DNA of 64,000 bases from Pseudomonas frederiksbergensis. GTDB lineage: Bacteria > Pseudomonadota > Gammaproteobacteria > Pseudomonadales > Pseudomonadaceae. The notes beneath the pieces were generated by a model. It made no database searches and was not told where the DNA came from. It worked only from the letters and a program-made list of their open reading frames with translations. Positions 1 through 11,625 of the stretch are shown one piece after another. Both the position numbers and the translations under genes were made by a program. Position 1 is the first letter of the stretch, and each line of letters opens with the position of its first letter. The DNA lies in the NCBI RefSeq assembly GCF_035751725.1, contig NZ_CP142104.1, positions 1 through 64,000 on the forward strand, written 5' to 3'.

Positions 1-1530
1 GTGTCAGTGGAACTTTGGCAGCAGTGCGTGGAGCTTTTGCGCGATGAGCTGCCTGCCCAACAATTCAACACTTGGATCCGTCCACTACAGGTCGAAGCCG
101 AAGGCGACGAGTTGCGTGTCTATGCACCGAACCGTTTCGTTCTCGACTGGGTCAACGAAAAGTACCTGGGCCGGGTCATGGAACTGCTCGACGAGCATGG
201 CAATGGCATGGCGCCTGCGTTGTCCCTATTAATAGGCAGCAAGCGCAGCTCGGCACCCCGCGCCGCGCCCAATGCGCCGCTGGCGGCTGCCGCCGCTTCC
301 CAAGCGCAGCAGGCAGCCCCGGCACCGGTCAACAACCACGCCGCCCCGACGCCTTCGCCCGCCCCGAGCAAACGCAGCGCACAAAAGGTTGCCGAAGTCA
401 GTGAAGAGCCCTCCCGGGACAGCTTCGACCCGATGGCCGGCGCCAGCTCCCAACAGGCACCGGTGCGCGCGGAACAACGCACCGTCCAGGTCGAAGGCGC
501 GCTCAAGCACACCAGCTACCTGAACCGGACCTTTACCTTTGAGAATTTTGTCGAAGGTAAATCCAACCAATTGGCTCGCGCGGCGGCCTGGCAGGTGGCG
601 GACAACCCCAAGCATGGCTACAACCCGCTCTTTCTTTACGGCGGCGTCGGCTTGGGTAAGACCCACTTGATGCATGCCGTGGGCAACCATCTATTAAAGA
701 AGAATCCGAATGCCAAGGTCGTGTACCTGCATTCCGAGCGTTTCGTAGCCGATATGGTCAAGGCGTTGCAACTGAACGCCATCAACGAATTCAAACGCTT
801 CTACCGTTCGGTGGACGCCTTGCTGATCGACGACATTCAGTTCTTCGCCCGCAAGGAACGTTCCCAGGAAGAGTTTTTCCACACCTTCAACGCATTGCTT
901 GAAGGTGGACAGCAGGTCATTCTCACCAGTGACCGCTACCCGAAAGAGATCGAAGGCCTGGAGGAACGCCTCAAGTCTCGATTCGGCTGGGGCTTGACGG
1001 TGGCTGTCGAGCCACCGGAACTGGAAACGCGGGTTGCGATCCTGATGAAGAAGGCCGACCAGGCCAAGGTCGAGCTGCCTCATGACGCTGCGTTTTTCAT
1101 TGCCCAGCGTATCCGCTCCAACGTCCGTGAGCTCGAAGGTGCCCTCAAGCGGGTTATCGCGCACTCGCACTTCATGGGCCGCGATATCACCATCGAGTTG
1201 ATTCGCGAATCCTTGAAGGACCTGTTGGCGCTCCAGGACAAATTGGTTTCTGTGGATAACATCCAGCGAACGGTTGCCGAATACTACAAAATCAAGATCT
1301 CCGACCTGCTGTCCAAACGCCGTTCGCGTTCGGTGGCTCGTCCGCGCCAGGTGGCCATGGCCCTGTCCAAGGAACTGACCAACCACAGCCTGCCGGAAAT
1401 CGGCGATGTGTTTGGCGGACGCGACCACACCACCGTGTTGCACGCCTGCCGCAAGATCAACGAACTTAAGGAATCCGACGCGGACATCCGCGAGGACTAC
1501 AAGAACCTGCTGCGTACACTGACCACTTGA
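1..1530 (+). CDS. dnaA: Chromosomal replication initiator DnaA
   Basis: DnaA binds 9-mer DnaA boxes at oriC, oligomerises with ATP and opens the duplex. The 509-residue protein starts with GTG at base 1. Domain I (about 1-80) mediates helicase and self contacts. Domain II (about 81-165) is a long Ala/Pro/Ser-rich linker typical of pseudomonads. The AAA+ domain carries Walker [10 protein letters not shown] (214-222) and Walker [10 protein letters not shown] (274-282). The C-terminal DNA-binding domain carries the signature [13 protein letters not shown]. The gene is complete at its 3' end and is followed 39 bp later by dnaN. Its promoter and oriC lie outside the window. Confidence 0.99.
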   Translation: MSVELWQQCVELLRDELPAQQFNTWIRPLQVEAEGDELRVYAPNRFVLDWVNEKYLGRVMELLDEHGNGMAPALSLLIGSKRSSAPRAAPNAPLAAAAASQAQQAAPAPVNNHAAPTPSPAPSKRSAQKVAEVSEEPSRDSFDPMAGASSQQAPVRAEQRTVQVEGALKHTSYLNRTFTFENFVEGKSNQLARAAAWQVADNPKHGYNPLFLYGGVGLGKTHLMHAVGNHLLKKNPNAKVVYLHSERFVADMVKALQLNAINEFKRFYRSVDALLIDDIQFFARKERSQEEFFHTFNALLEGGQQVILTSDRYPKEIEGLEERLKSRFGWGLTVAVEPPELETRVAILMKKADQAKVELPHDAAFFIAQRIRSNVRELEGALKRVIAHSHFMGRDITIELIRESLKDLLALQDKLVSVDNIQRTVAEYYKIKISDLLSKRRSRSVARPRQVAMALSKELTNHSLPEIGDVFGGRDHTTVLHACRKINELKESDADIREDYKNLLRTLTT

Positions 1531-1569
1531 TGACCACCAGCGCAGCTTATTAAGGCAAGGGACTAGACC

Positions 1570-2673
1570 ATGCATTTCACCATTCAACGCGAAGCCCTGT
1601 TGAAACCCCTGCAACTGGTCGCAGGCGTCGTCGAACGCCGCCAGACCTTGCCGGTACTTTCCAACGTGCTGCTGGTTGTCGAAGGCCAGCAACTGTCGCT
1701 GACCGGTACCGACCTGGAAGTCGAGCTGGTCGGTCGTGTGCAGCTTGAAGAACCGGCCGATCCGGGCTCCATCACCGTGCCGGCGCGCAAGCTGATGGAC
1801 ATCTGCAAGAGCCTGCCTAACGATGCGCTGATCGACATCAAGGTTGATGAGCAGAAGCTCGTGGTCAAGGCTGGTCGCAGCCGCTTCACCCTGTCCACGT
1901 TGCCAGCCAACGACTTCCCGACTGTGGAAGAAGGTCCAGGCTCGCTGACCTGCAGCCTGGAGCAGAGCAAGCTGCGTCGCCTGATCGAACGCACCAGTTT
2001 CGCCATGGCTCAGCAGGACGTGCGCTATTACCTCAACGGCATGCTTCTGGAAGTGTCTGCCGGGGTCATCCGCGCTGTCGCCACTGACGGGCATCGCCTG
2101 GCCATGTGCTCGATGCAGGCCGATATCGGTCAGCCGGATCGCCACCAAGTGATCGTGCCGCGTAAAGGCATCCTGGAATTGGCCCGCCTGCTGACCGAAC
2201 CGGACGGCAACGTCAGCATCGTGCTGGGCCAGCACCACATCCGCGCCACCACCGGTGAATTCACCTTCACGTCGAAACTGGTGGACGGCAAGTTCCCTGA
2301 CTACGAGCGCGTGTTGCCAAAAGGTGGCGACAAGCTGGTACTGGGCGATCGCCAGGCGTTGCGCGAAGCCTTCAGCCGTACCGCAATCCTGTCCAACGAA
2401 AAGTACCGCGGCATCCGTCTGCAACTGGCCAACGGTCAGCTGAAAATTCAGGCGAACAACCCGGAGCAGGAAGAAGCCGAAGAAGAAGTCGGCGTCGAGT
2501 ACAACGGTGGCTCCCTGGAAATCGGCTTTAACGTCAGCTATCTGCTCGACGTGCTGGGCGTGATGACCACCGAGCAAGTGCGTCTGATCCTGTCCGACTC
2601 CAACAGCAGTGCCCTGGTGCAAGAGTCCGACAACGACGATTCGGCTTACGTTGTCATGCCGATGCGTCTGTAA
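1570..2673 (+). CDS. dnaN: DNA polymerase III beta sliding clamp
   Basis: DnaN forms the dimeric ring that tethers Pol III and other polymerases to DNA. The 367-residue product has the normal length and the usual three repeated clamp folds. It starts MHFTIQREALLKPL and ends VVMPMRL, the hydrophobic C-terminal signature of bacterial beta clamps. It lies between dnaA and recF on the same strand in the classic dnaA-dnaN-recF-gyrB order, with 39 bp upstream and 14 bp downstream gaps, so co-transcription is likely. Confidence 0.99.
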   Translation: MHFTIQREALLKPLQLVAGVVERRQTLPVLSNVLLVVEGQQLSLTGTDLEVELVGRVQLEEPADPGSITVPARKLMDICKSLPNDALIDIKVDEQKLVVKAGRSRFTLSTLPANDFPTVEEGPGSLTCSLEQSKLRRLIERTSFAMAQQDVRYYLNGMLLEVSAGVIRAVATDGHRLAMCSMQADIGQPDRHQVIVPRKGILELARLLTEPDGNVSIVLGQHHIRATTGEFTFTSKLVDGKFPDYERVLPKGGDKLVLGDRQALREAFSRTAILSNEKYRGIRLQLANGQLKIQANNPEQEEAEEEVGVEYNGGSLEIGFNVSYLLDVLGVMTTEQVRLILSDSNSSALVQESDNDDSAYVVMPMRL

Positions 2674-2687
2674 CCAGAACCAGCTAG

Positions 2688-6214
<3,527 letters not shown>

Positions 6215-6235
6215 TCCGACTGCCCTGCCCCAACG

Positions 6236-6269
6236 AAAAAGGCCAACGCTTATGCGTTGGCCTTTTTTT
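6236..6269. terminator. Bidirectional rho-independent terminator after gyrB
   Basis: A perfect 9-bp stem GGCCAACGC/GCGTTGGCC (6241-6249 and 6254-6262) with a 4-nt loop has A5 on the left and T7 on the right. It can stop gyrB on the plus strand and, on the minus strand, would have served the response-regulator gene whose stop codon was originally 3 bp away. The IS insertion has separated that gene from it. Confidence 0.9.
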
Positions 6270-6275
6270 GTGCTA

Positions 6276-6303
6276 TGTCTCGTCCTGAATAAGGTTTACA
6301 CCT
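6276..6303 (+). repeat. Left terminal inverted repeat of the IS
   Basis: This 28-bp end begins TGTCTCGTCCTGAAT and pairs with the right repeat with three mismatches (positions 6, 15 and 16 of the repeat). Confidence 0.93.
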
Positions 6304-6323
6304 CCTGACCTATCCTCAGGAGG
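6301..6323 (+). promoter_or_regulatory. Hairpin sequestering the IS orfA ribosome-binding site
   Basis: CCTCCTGA (6301-6308) and TCAGGAGG (6316-6323) form a perfect 8-bp stem with a 7-nt loop. The 3' arm contains the consensus Shine-Dalgarno sequence AGGAGG of orfA (ATG 6329). Transcripts entering from outside the IS would fold this way and hide the ribosome-binding site, a known strategy in several IS families to limit transposase production by read-through. Whether the IS's own transcript starts inside the 5' arm is inference. Confidence 0.65.
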
Positions 6324-6328
6324 AACCA

Positions 6329-6730
6329 ATGGATTCAGGAAGAAAGCGCAGTCAGCGTGATTACACGCTGAGCTTTAAATTGGCGGTCGTCGATCAGGTT
6401 GAAAAGGGCGAACTGAGTTATAAAGAGGCTCAACGGCGTTATGGGATCCAGGGCCGGTCGACTGTGTTGGTGTGGTTACGCAAGCATGGACGGCAGGACT
6501 GGAGCCAAGGCGCCTCCATTCGTGCCCAGAGGAACCGACCGATGGCCGAGCCAAATTTGCCGCTGACACCAGAGCAGCGAATCAAGGAGCTGGAAGAAAA
6601 GCTGGCCCTTGCCAACCAGAAAGCCCAATTTTTTGAAGCTGTCGTTGACGTACTAAAGAACGATTACGGTGTTTCTGTCGTAAAAAAGCGATCCGGCAAG
6701 TCCTCACCCAAGGGCAAATCGAAGGCCTGA
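6329..6730 (+). CDS. IS3-family transposase OrfA (helix-turn-helix)
   Basis: OrfA is the DNA-binding regulatory protein of IS3-family elements. The 133-residue product has an N-terminal helix-turn-helix (about 10-60, starting YTLSFKLAVVDQVEKGEL and running to the VLVWLRKHG segment) and a C-terminal coiled-coil/leucine-zipper-like stretch (ELEEKLALANQKAQF) used for multimerisation. ATG 6329 has a perfect AGGAGG. The frame overlaps orfB, and ribosomes that slip at 6682-6688 make the OrfAB transposase instead. Confidence 0.93.
   Translation: MDSGRKRSQRDYTLSFKLAVVDQVEKGELSYKEAQRRYGIQGRSTVLVWLRKHGRQDWSQGASIRAQRNRPMAEPNLPLTPEQRIKELEEKLALANQKAQFFEAVVDVLKNDYGVSVVKKRSGKSSPKGKSKA
6682..6688 (+). promoter_or_regulatory. 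Programmed -1 frameshift site A AAA AAG
   Basis: In the orfA frame the codons read GTA AAA AAG. The heptamer A AAA AAG lets ribosomes slip back one base into the orfB frame, which is open from here to 7551. This is the canonical slippery sequence for IS3-family OrfAB synthesis. Confidence 0.88.
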
Positions 6731-7551
6731 GTGTTACCAGGGCTTGCCAGTTTCTGGGCATCTCACGGCAGGCGTATTACAAGCGCAATCGAGCTTACGA
6801 CGCGCAAGCCAGCCACGCGCAAAAGGTGTTGGGGTTTGTGCTGGAGACACGCCTTGAAATGCCCCGGTTGGGCACCCGCAAGCTGCATGGCCTTATGCAA
6901 TCCGAACCTGAACTGACGCAAACGGTAGGCCGAGATCGGTTGTTCGATATTTTGCGGGATCATCGACAACTGGTCCCACGCAAACGCGCTTATCACAAGA
7001 CGACCGACAGCCATCATCGCTTCCGTCGACATCCGAATCGGCTCAAGCCCGGCCCTGACCAGGTCACTGCCACCGGCCCGGAACAGGTCTGGGTGGCGGA
7101 TATAACCTACTTACCGACCGAGCAAAGCGTCGCTTACGTAAGTCTGGTCACTGATGCGTTCTCGCGCAAAATAGTCGGCCATCACGTGCATGAAAGCCTG
7201 CATACCGAGTCAGTCATCCGGGCGATGACGAAAGCTCTTCGCCACCGAAGAACCAATCAACCGTTGGTACATCACTCAGATCGGGGCTCGCAATACTGCT
7301 CTGATCTCTACCAAAAGCTGCACGCCAAACATGGCGTCAGGTGTTCGATGACTGATGGCTACGACTGCTACCAAAATGCTCTAGCGGAACGAGTGAATGG
7401 GATTCTGAAAACAGAATTTCTTTTACACCGTCCCAAAGACCTTGCCCAAGCCAAGCGCATGGTTGAGGAATCGATAGAAATCTATAACCGTAAGCGACCT
7501 CATCTGTCCCTGAAATACAAAACGCCCGATGCGGTGCATCAGGCGTTTTGA
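6685..7551 (+). CDS. IS3-family transposase OrfB (DDE integrase), made as OrfAB
   Basis: OrfB is the catalytic part of the transposase. Read in the -1 frame from the slip site, the protein continues IRQVLTQGQIEGLSVTRAC and later shows the rve-type DDE core: first Asp in WVADITYLP, second in HHSDRGSQY, Glu in NALAERVNGILKTEF. About 288 residues are encoded, as usual for the family. No good independent start and ribosome-binding site lie at the beginning, so the main product should be the fused OrfAB; a shorter OrfB could start at GTG 6826. No stops or frameshifts interrupt the catalytic frame. Confidence 0.9.
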   Translation, partial: KAIRQVLTQGQIEGLSVTRACQFLGISRQAYYKRNRAYDAQASHAQKVLGFVLETRLEMPRLGTRKLHGLMQSEPELTQTVGRDRLFDILRDHRQLVPRKRAYHKTTDSHHRFRRHPNRLKPGPDQVTATGPEQVWVADITYLPTEQSVAYVSLVTDAFSRKIVGHHVHESLHTESVIRAMTKALRHRRTNQPLVHHSDRGSQYCSDLYQKLHAKHGVRCSMTDGYDCYQNALAERVNGILKTEFLLHRPKDLAQAKRMVEESIEIYNRKRPHLSLKYKTPDAVHQAF

Positions 7552-7560
7552 GACTGAAAC

Positions 7561-7588
7561 AGGTGTAAACCTATTTCAGGACTAGACA
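7561..7588 (-). repeat. Right terminal inverted repeat of the IS
   Basis: Read on the minus strand it begins TGTCTAGTCCTGAAA and matches the left repeat at 25 of 28 bases. The base after it begins the CTA target duplication. Confidence 0.93.
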
Positions 7589-8323
7589 CTAACTCGCCTC
7601 GGAAGCTTCACTTCCCGCCGCTACACTCTCCAATCGATACCCGTACCCATAGATTGTCAACAACTGCCATCCCCGATCCGCCGTCAGCCCGAGCTTGTTG
7701 CGCAGCCGGTAGATATGAGTGTCGAGCGGTCGTGACGAGGTCATTTCCTCGTGGGTCCAGAAGCGTTCATAGAAATACTCCCGGGACAGTGGCCGTCCCA
7801 GGTTGGCAAACAAGCAGCGGGCCAGGCGGTATTCCCGTTCGGTCAGGCTGATGGGGATGCCGGCGCGGGTGACGGTGAGCTCGGCATCATCGAATTCGAG
7901 GTCGTTGAACACCAGAACATCGCTGGCGGGGGTACGTTGCAAATTATGGCGACGCAGCACTGCGGTAACCCGGGCCTTGAGTTCGTTCGGACGGAACGGT
8001 TTGCTGACGTAGTCGTCGGCACCGGCATTAAGCGCCAGGACGATGTCATGTTCGCCGTCACGGCTGGTAAGCATGATGGCGGCCGGCGGTGAGTCCATAT
8101 GCTCGCGTGTCCAACGCAACAGGGATAGTCCGCTGATATCCGGCAACTGCCAGTCGAGTATCAACAGGTCGAATGTTTCGCGGCGTAATTGGCGTAATAA
8201 GTCTTCGCCTCGTTCGAAACTGTGCAATATCCAAGCTTGCTCGCCCTTGCCGGGGATCTGTTGCAGTGTCTGTTCCACCCGGCGGAGTTCGGCCGGCTCG
8301 TCATCCAGTATGGCGACACGCAT
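7589..8323 (-). CDS. OmpR-family response regulator
   Basis: This 244-residue protein has a receiver domain (1-120) with acidic residues D7/D8, phospho-acceptor D57 in LLILDWQLPD and K108 in SKPF. A winged-helix DNA-binding domain follows (about 140-235), with the GYGYRLE wing near the end. ATG 8323 is chosen because the receiver fold begins there (MRVAILDDEP) and AAGGA lies about 10 nt upstream. It is divergent from a histidine kinase gene 221 bp away, so the two probably form one system. Its TAG stop codon is the 3-bp target duplication of the IS, leaving the protein intact but removing the adjacent terminator. The regulated genes are unknown. Confidence 0.92.
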   Translation of the reverse strand: MRVAILDDEPAELRRVEQTLQQIPGKGEQAWILHSFERGEDLLRQLRRETFDLLILDWQLPDISGLSLLRWTREHMDSPPAAIMLTSRDGEHDIVLALNAGADDYVSKPFRPNELKARVTAVLRRHNLQRTPASDVLVFNDLEFDDAELTVTRAGIPISLTEREYRLARCLFANLGRPLSREYFYERFWTHEEMTSSRPLDTHIYRLRNKLGLTADRGWQLLTIYGYGYRLESVAAGSEASEAS

Positions 8324-8544
8324 GGGATGCGATTCCTTGATTTCAATAATACGGGCATCTACAGGCGGCGATGAAGGCAACCCAGCGGTGACCTGTTTCA
8401 CTCTCCTGTCGCAGGCTGAGACAATACCGGCTAGTGGCAACAAGGGAAAGGCAGCCACATGCCACTATTGGGCCGCTATTCTCTCGAATCTGAAGCTGAT
8501 TGTTCGATGCTCCAAATCCCTCCCCATAATCTGTCAGGGTCCCT

Positions 8545-10059
8545 ATGAGCAACCCGCGGCGCCGTGAAAGTCGTGAACCTACCCAAGTCCAACGATTGTT
8601 TCGCCGTTGGGTTCGCGAATGGTTGTGGATAAGTATTCTTTTGTTGCCGGCGACCGCTTTGCTGTCGTATTGGATGCAATCGGATCGCAATGGGACGGGA
8701 GCCGCCTTGCTATCGGCCAGCTTGGTGGGCTGCGTATTGGGTTCGTTGCTGTTGCGCCCACGCCTTGCCTTGGGAACGACGTCGGCAGGCATGGGTGCAG
8801 CCTTGCTGGTCAGTGCTCTGCTGGAGGTGCAGGGTTGGACGTGGTCACCGGTGGCCAGTCTGTTGGGCATGCTCTGTGGTTATCTGATCTGGAACTGGCG
8901 ACGCTTGAGCGTGGTGCTGGCCTATTTTGGTTGGGAGCTGGCGCGCCTGGATGCGGAGCCGAAGGTTTTCCCGGAGCGTCGCCGAGCCCCTTATACCGGC
9001 AGTGACGGCCTACAGGGCCAAGTCATGGCATTGGAACAAGCGATGAGCCGGACGAGGGACACCCGTCGCTTTATTGCCGATGGCTTGGAATATCTGCCTG
9101 TGGCCACGATGATCAGCGACCCACAAGGCAATATATTGCTCGGTAATCGCAAGGCACGTGAGCTGTTCGGTCATGCACTGGTGGGCGGTGATGTACTGAA
9201 AGCATTGGCACGGCTGGGGTATCCCGCATTGGCGCACTCCTCTGTTCACCGTTTGTCCACGTTGCCTTTGGTCGAGTTTCGCGACACTCGCGAACGTAGC
9301 CTGCGGCTTGAAAGGGCTGCGTTGCTACCGGTTGACGGCGATGTGCCCATTGGCTGGCTGATGAGCCTGACTGACCTGAGCGCCGAGCGTGAGGCCGAAG
9401 AGCAGCGCAGCGTCATGCTCCGCTTCCTCTCCCACGACCTGCGCGCTCCCCATTCAGCGATCCTGGCTTTGCTGGATGTTCACCAGGATGAGGCTGGGGC
9501 TGCCAGCCCATTATTTGAGCAGATCGAGCGTCAGGTTCGGCGCGCCTTGGACCTGACTGACGGGTTTGTACAATTGGCCAAGGCAGAGTCCGACGCCTAC
9601 CAGTTCCGGCCAACGTTGTTCGCCATGCTGATCCTGGACGTGATCGACCAAGTGTTACCCATTGCCCAAGCCAAGAACATTCAATTGCAACACCAACTGG
9701 ATGATGACGAAGCGACGGTCAGCGCCGATCAACCCCTGCTGACCCGCGCACTCTTCAACTTGCTGGAAAATGCCATTAAATACAGTACGAGCGACACCTG
9801 CATTTCACTGCACGTTCGCTGCGCCGAGGGATGGCTGACTTGCGATGTGGTTGACCAAGGCAAAGGCATCGATGCTGAGGAGCTACCGGACCTGTTTATC
9901 CAATATCGTCGCTTTTCCTCGGCTCATGGCGTGGATGGCATCGGCCTGGGACTGTCCATGGTCAAAGCGGTCGTCGACCGTCATGGCGGCCAGATTGAAT
10001 GCCGTAGCGCAGTGGGAAAAGGAACAACGTTCAGCCTGCGGTTTCCGCTGGTGAACTGA
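8545..10059 (+). CDS. Membrane sensor histidine kinase, CHASE2-kinase type without CHASE2
   Basis: The 504-residue kinase has about four hydrophobic segments in its first 120 residues (about 27-44, 52-70, 79-95, 102-117), a PAS-like domain (about 175-290), a HisKA domain with phospho-acceptor H297 in FLSHDLRAP, and a HATPase with NLLENAIKY and the GIGLGLSMV G-box. The N-terminal REWLW...LL helix and the final helix ending WNWRRL resemble those that bracket the CHASE2 domain in longer Pseudomonas kinases. Here they are joined with almost no periplasmic loop. An in-frame TAA 18 bp upstream of the ATG fixes the start. It is paired with the divergent regulator at 7589-8323. Confidence 0.88.
   Translation: MSNPRRRESREPTQVQRLFRRWVREWLWISILLLPATALLSYWMQSDRNGTGAALLSASLVGCVLGSLLLRPRLALGTTSAGMGAALLVSALLEVQGWTWSPVASLLGMLCGYLIWNWRRLSVVLAYFGWELARLDAEPKVFPERRRAPYTGSDGLQGQVMALEQAMSRTRDTRRFIADGLEYLPVATMISDPQGNILLGNRKARELFGHALVGGDVLKALARLGYPALAHSSVHRLSTLPLVEFRDTRERSLRLERAALLPVDGDVPIGWLMSLTDLSAEREAEEQRSVMLRFLSHDLRAPHSAILALLDVHQDEAGAASPLFEQIERQVRRALDLTDGFVQLAKAESDAYQFRPTLFAMLILDVIDQVLPIAQAKNIQLQHQLDDDEATVSADQPLLTRALFNLLENAIKYSTSDTCISLHVRCAEGWLTCDVVDQGKGIDAEELPDLFIQYRRFSSAHGVDGIGLGLSMVKAVVDRHGGQIECRSAVGKGTTFSLRFPLVN
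8624..8632 (-). promoter_or_regulatory. Perfect DnaA box inside the kinase gene
   Basis: TGTGGATAA is the exact reverse complement of the consensus TTATCCACA. It falls in codons for the first membrane helix (TTG TGG ATA) and uses the rare ATA codon. Confidence 0.6.
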
Positions 10060-10066
10060 GGAAAGG

Positions 10067-10101
10067 ATCGCAGCTGCGTGAATGTCGAAGCTGCGATTTT
10101 G
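10067..10101 (+). terminator. Terminator-like hairpin after the histidine kinase
   Basis: ATCGCAGC (10067-10074) pairs with GCTGCGAT (10090-10097) and is followed by TTTT. It lies 8 bp after the kinase stop. Confidence 0.65.
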
Positions 10102-10217
10102 GTAGTGGTATAAAAACTTATGCACGTTTTCGGCTGTTTTATGTGCTTAAGAAATATGTTTTAAAAACAATAGCTTAATAACAAAAAGCAACGAAATCGA
10201 GCGGAACGGTACACAGG

Positions 10218-10226
10218 TTATCCACA
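10218..10226 (+). promoter_or_regulatory. Perfect DnaA box in an AT-rich convergent intergenic region
   Basis: TTATCCACA, an exact consensus DnaA box, lies between the convergent kinase and acyltransferase genes. The preceding 110 bp (10100-10205) are strikingly AT-rich for this genome. No gene or promoter need explains it. Confidence 0.6.
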
Positions 10227-10230
10227 GTTC

Positions 10231-11010
10231 TCAAACAGCAAGCTTATCCGGCGTTGCTGGCGCGGCGGGGGCTGGCGGAAGGGAACCCAATTCCCTTTGC
10301 GTCTGTTCATTCCAGGCCTGTACGCGGTCGTTGAGCTCGGCGATGGCGCGCGGGCCGCTGCCTTCTGCATACATCGGTGCACCGATCACCACGGTGATGG
10401 TTCCGGGTGTTCTGATCCAGCCAGCCTTTGGCCAGAATTTGCCTGCATTGTGTGCAATCGGCAGCACCGGCAGTCCCGCATTAACCGCCAAAGCGGAACC
10501 ACTGCGGGAAAATTTGCCGATCGTGCCATAGGGAACACGGGTGCCTTCTGGAAAGATGAGTACCCAGACGTTGTCCTTTAGCAGCTCATCGCCTTTTTGA
10601 GCCACTTGCTTGAGCGCAACCTTGGGATTGTCGCGGTCAATGGCGATCGGGCGCAGCATCGCCATGGCCCAGCCGAAGAACGGTACGAATAGCAGCTCAC
10701 GCTTGAGTACCTGGCTCAACGGCTCGAAATAGGCCGAGAGAAAAAAGGTTTCCCAGGTGCTCTGGTGATTGGACTGGATGACGCACGGCCGGTCAGGTAC
10801 GTTCTCGGCACCCTTCACTTCGTAACGAATGCCCAGGAAGACCTTGCTCAGCCAAAGTGCGCAGCGGCACCAGTAGACATTGATGAAGCGATAGCGCGTC
10901 CTGAACGACATGAACGGCGCGACAAAAAAACTCAGCGTGCACCACAACAAGGAACTGGTGCCCAGCAGCAGGTAAAAGAGGAAGCTTCTGATGGCCTGCA
11001 GTATCGACAT
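10231..11010 (-). CDS. plsC: 1-acyl-sn-glycerol-3-phosphate acyltransferase
   Basis: This inner-membrane enzyme acylates lysophosphatidic acid to phosphatidic acid in phospholipid synthesis. Starting at ATG 11010 (MSILQAIRSFLFYLLLG) it has 259 residues with N-terminal membrane helices. The acyltransferase block I NHQSTWE (the H-x4-E variant) and block III FPEGTR are present. Longer starts at 11025 or TTG 11034 are possible but do not match the usual family N terminus. It lies downstream of gmhB on the same strand, matching the P. aeruginosa PA0005-PA0006 order. The C-terminal Ala/Pro-rich tail is not needed for catalysis. Confidence 0.93.
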   Translation of the reverse strand: MSILQAIRSFLFYLLLGTSSLLWCTLSFFVAPFMSFRTRYRFINVYWCRCALWLSKVFLGIRYEVKGAENVPDRPCVIQSNHQSTWETFFLSAYFEPLSQVLKRELLFVPFFGWAMAMLRPIAIDRDNPKVALKQVAQKGDELLKDNVWVLIFPEGTRVPYGTIGKFSRSGSALAVNAGLPVLPIAHNAGKFWPKAGWIRTPGTITVVIGAPMYAEGSGPRAIAELNDRVQAWNEQTQRELGSLPPAPAAPATPDKLAV

Positions 11011-11088
11011 AGCGGCGTTTACCATTGCGGGCAATGCCCGCCGTTCAAGCGCTTCCCGAACAATCCTTGATCAGGATGTCTGGGAGCT

Positions 11089-11622
11089 CTAATTGTGGAT
11101 AAGTTCAGCGGCAATCGCCGCCAAATCGTCAAAAATCAAGGTGCCCACCGGTAGGGTCTTGCCCAGAGTCTTCTCGCCTTTTCCGGTCTTTACCAAAACT
11201 GGCTGACAATCGACGGCCTTGGCCGCCTCCAGGTCACCGAGGCTGTCGCCGACGAACCACACGCCCGCCAGCGCAACGTCATAATGCGCGGCAATGGCTT
11301 TCAACATGCCAGGCTTAGGCTTGCGGCAATCGCAGCCTTCGTCCGGCCCGTGCGGGCAATAAACGATCAACCCGACCTCGCCGCCCTGCTCGGCCACCAG
11401 TTCGCGCAAGCGATCATGCATGGCCTCTAGGACGGCAAGTTCGTAGTAACCGCGTGCGATGCCCGACTGGTTGGTGGCCACCGCCACCGTCCAGCCTGCT
11501 TTGCTCAACTGCGCGATGGCCTCGATGGAACCAGGAATCGGCAACCATTCCTCCACCGTTTTGATGTAAGCGTCGGAGTCGTGGTTGATCACTCCGTCCC
11601 GATCGAGAATCAGCAGTTTCAA
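11089..11622 (-). CDS. gmhB: D-glycero-beta-D-manno-heptose-1,7-bisphosphate 7-phosphatase
   Basis: GmhB removes the 7-phosphate in ADP-heptose synthesis for the LPS inner core. The 177-residue HAD-family protein has the nucleophile motif LDRDGVIN at the N terminus, the TNQSG motif, and the zinc-binding cysteine/histidine cluster CPHGPDEGCDCRKPKPG that marks GmhB. GDSLGDLEAA supplies the final acidic motif. It starts 3 bp after the glyS stop, so it is likely in the glyQ-glyS-gmhB-plsC transcription unit. A perfect DnaA box overlaps its last codons. Confidence 0.95.
   Translation of the reverse strand: MKLLILDRDGVINHDSDAYIKTVEEWLPIPGSIEAIAQLSKAGWTVAVATNQSGIARGYYELAVLEAMHDRLRELVAEQGGEVGLIVYCPHGPDEGCDCRKPKPGMLKAIAAHYDVALAGVWFVGDSLGDLEAAKAVDCQPVLVKTGKGEKTLGKTLPVGTLIFDDLAAIAAELIHN
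11094..11102 (-). promoter_or_regulatory. Perfect DnaA box in the last codons of gmhB
   Basis: TGTGGATAA on the plus strand, i.e. TTATCCACA in the gmhB sense, is embedded in the codons for the terminal Leu-Ile-His-Asn. Confidence 0.6.
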
Positions 11623-11625
11623 GCG

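Larger units (their letters stand above)
6276..7588 (+). mobile_element. Complete IS3-family insertion sequence, 1313 bp
   Basis: The ends are 28-bp inverted repeats, 6276-6303 and 7561-7588, identical at 25 of 28 positions and with TG...CA termini. A 3-bp direct repeat CTA flanks the element at 6273-6275 and 7589-7591, the target duplication expected for this family. Inside are orfA and orfB in the typical -1 arrangement with a slippery heptamer. Both frames, both ends and the duplication are intact, so the element looks recent and potentially active. I do not assign it a specific IS name. Confidence 0.95.

Noticed and set aside
1..100. oriC within the window
   Set aside because: The window begins at the dnaA start codon; in pseudomonads oriC lies upstream of dnaA, so it is outside.
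694..2622. Long minus-strand open frame of 642 codons across dnaA/dnaN
   Set aside because: It is a codon-bias shadow of dnaA and dnaN in a GC-rich genome; the plus-strand proteins are unmistakable and the antisense product has no family features.
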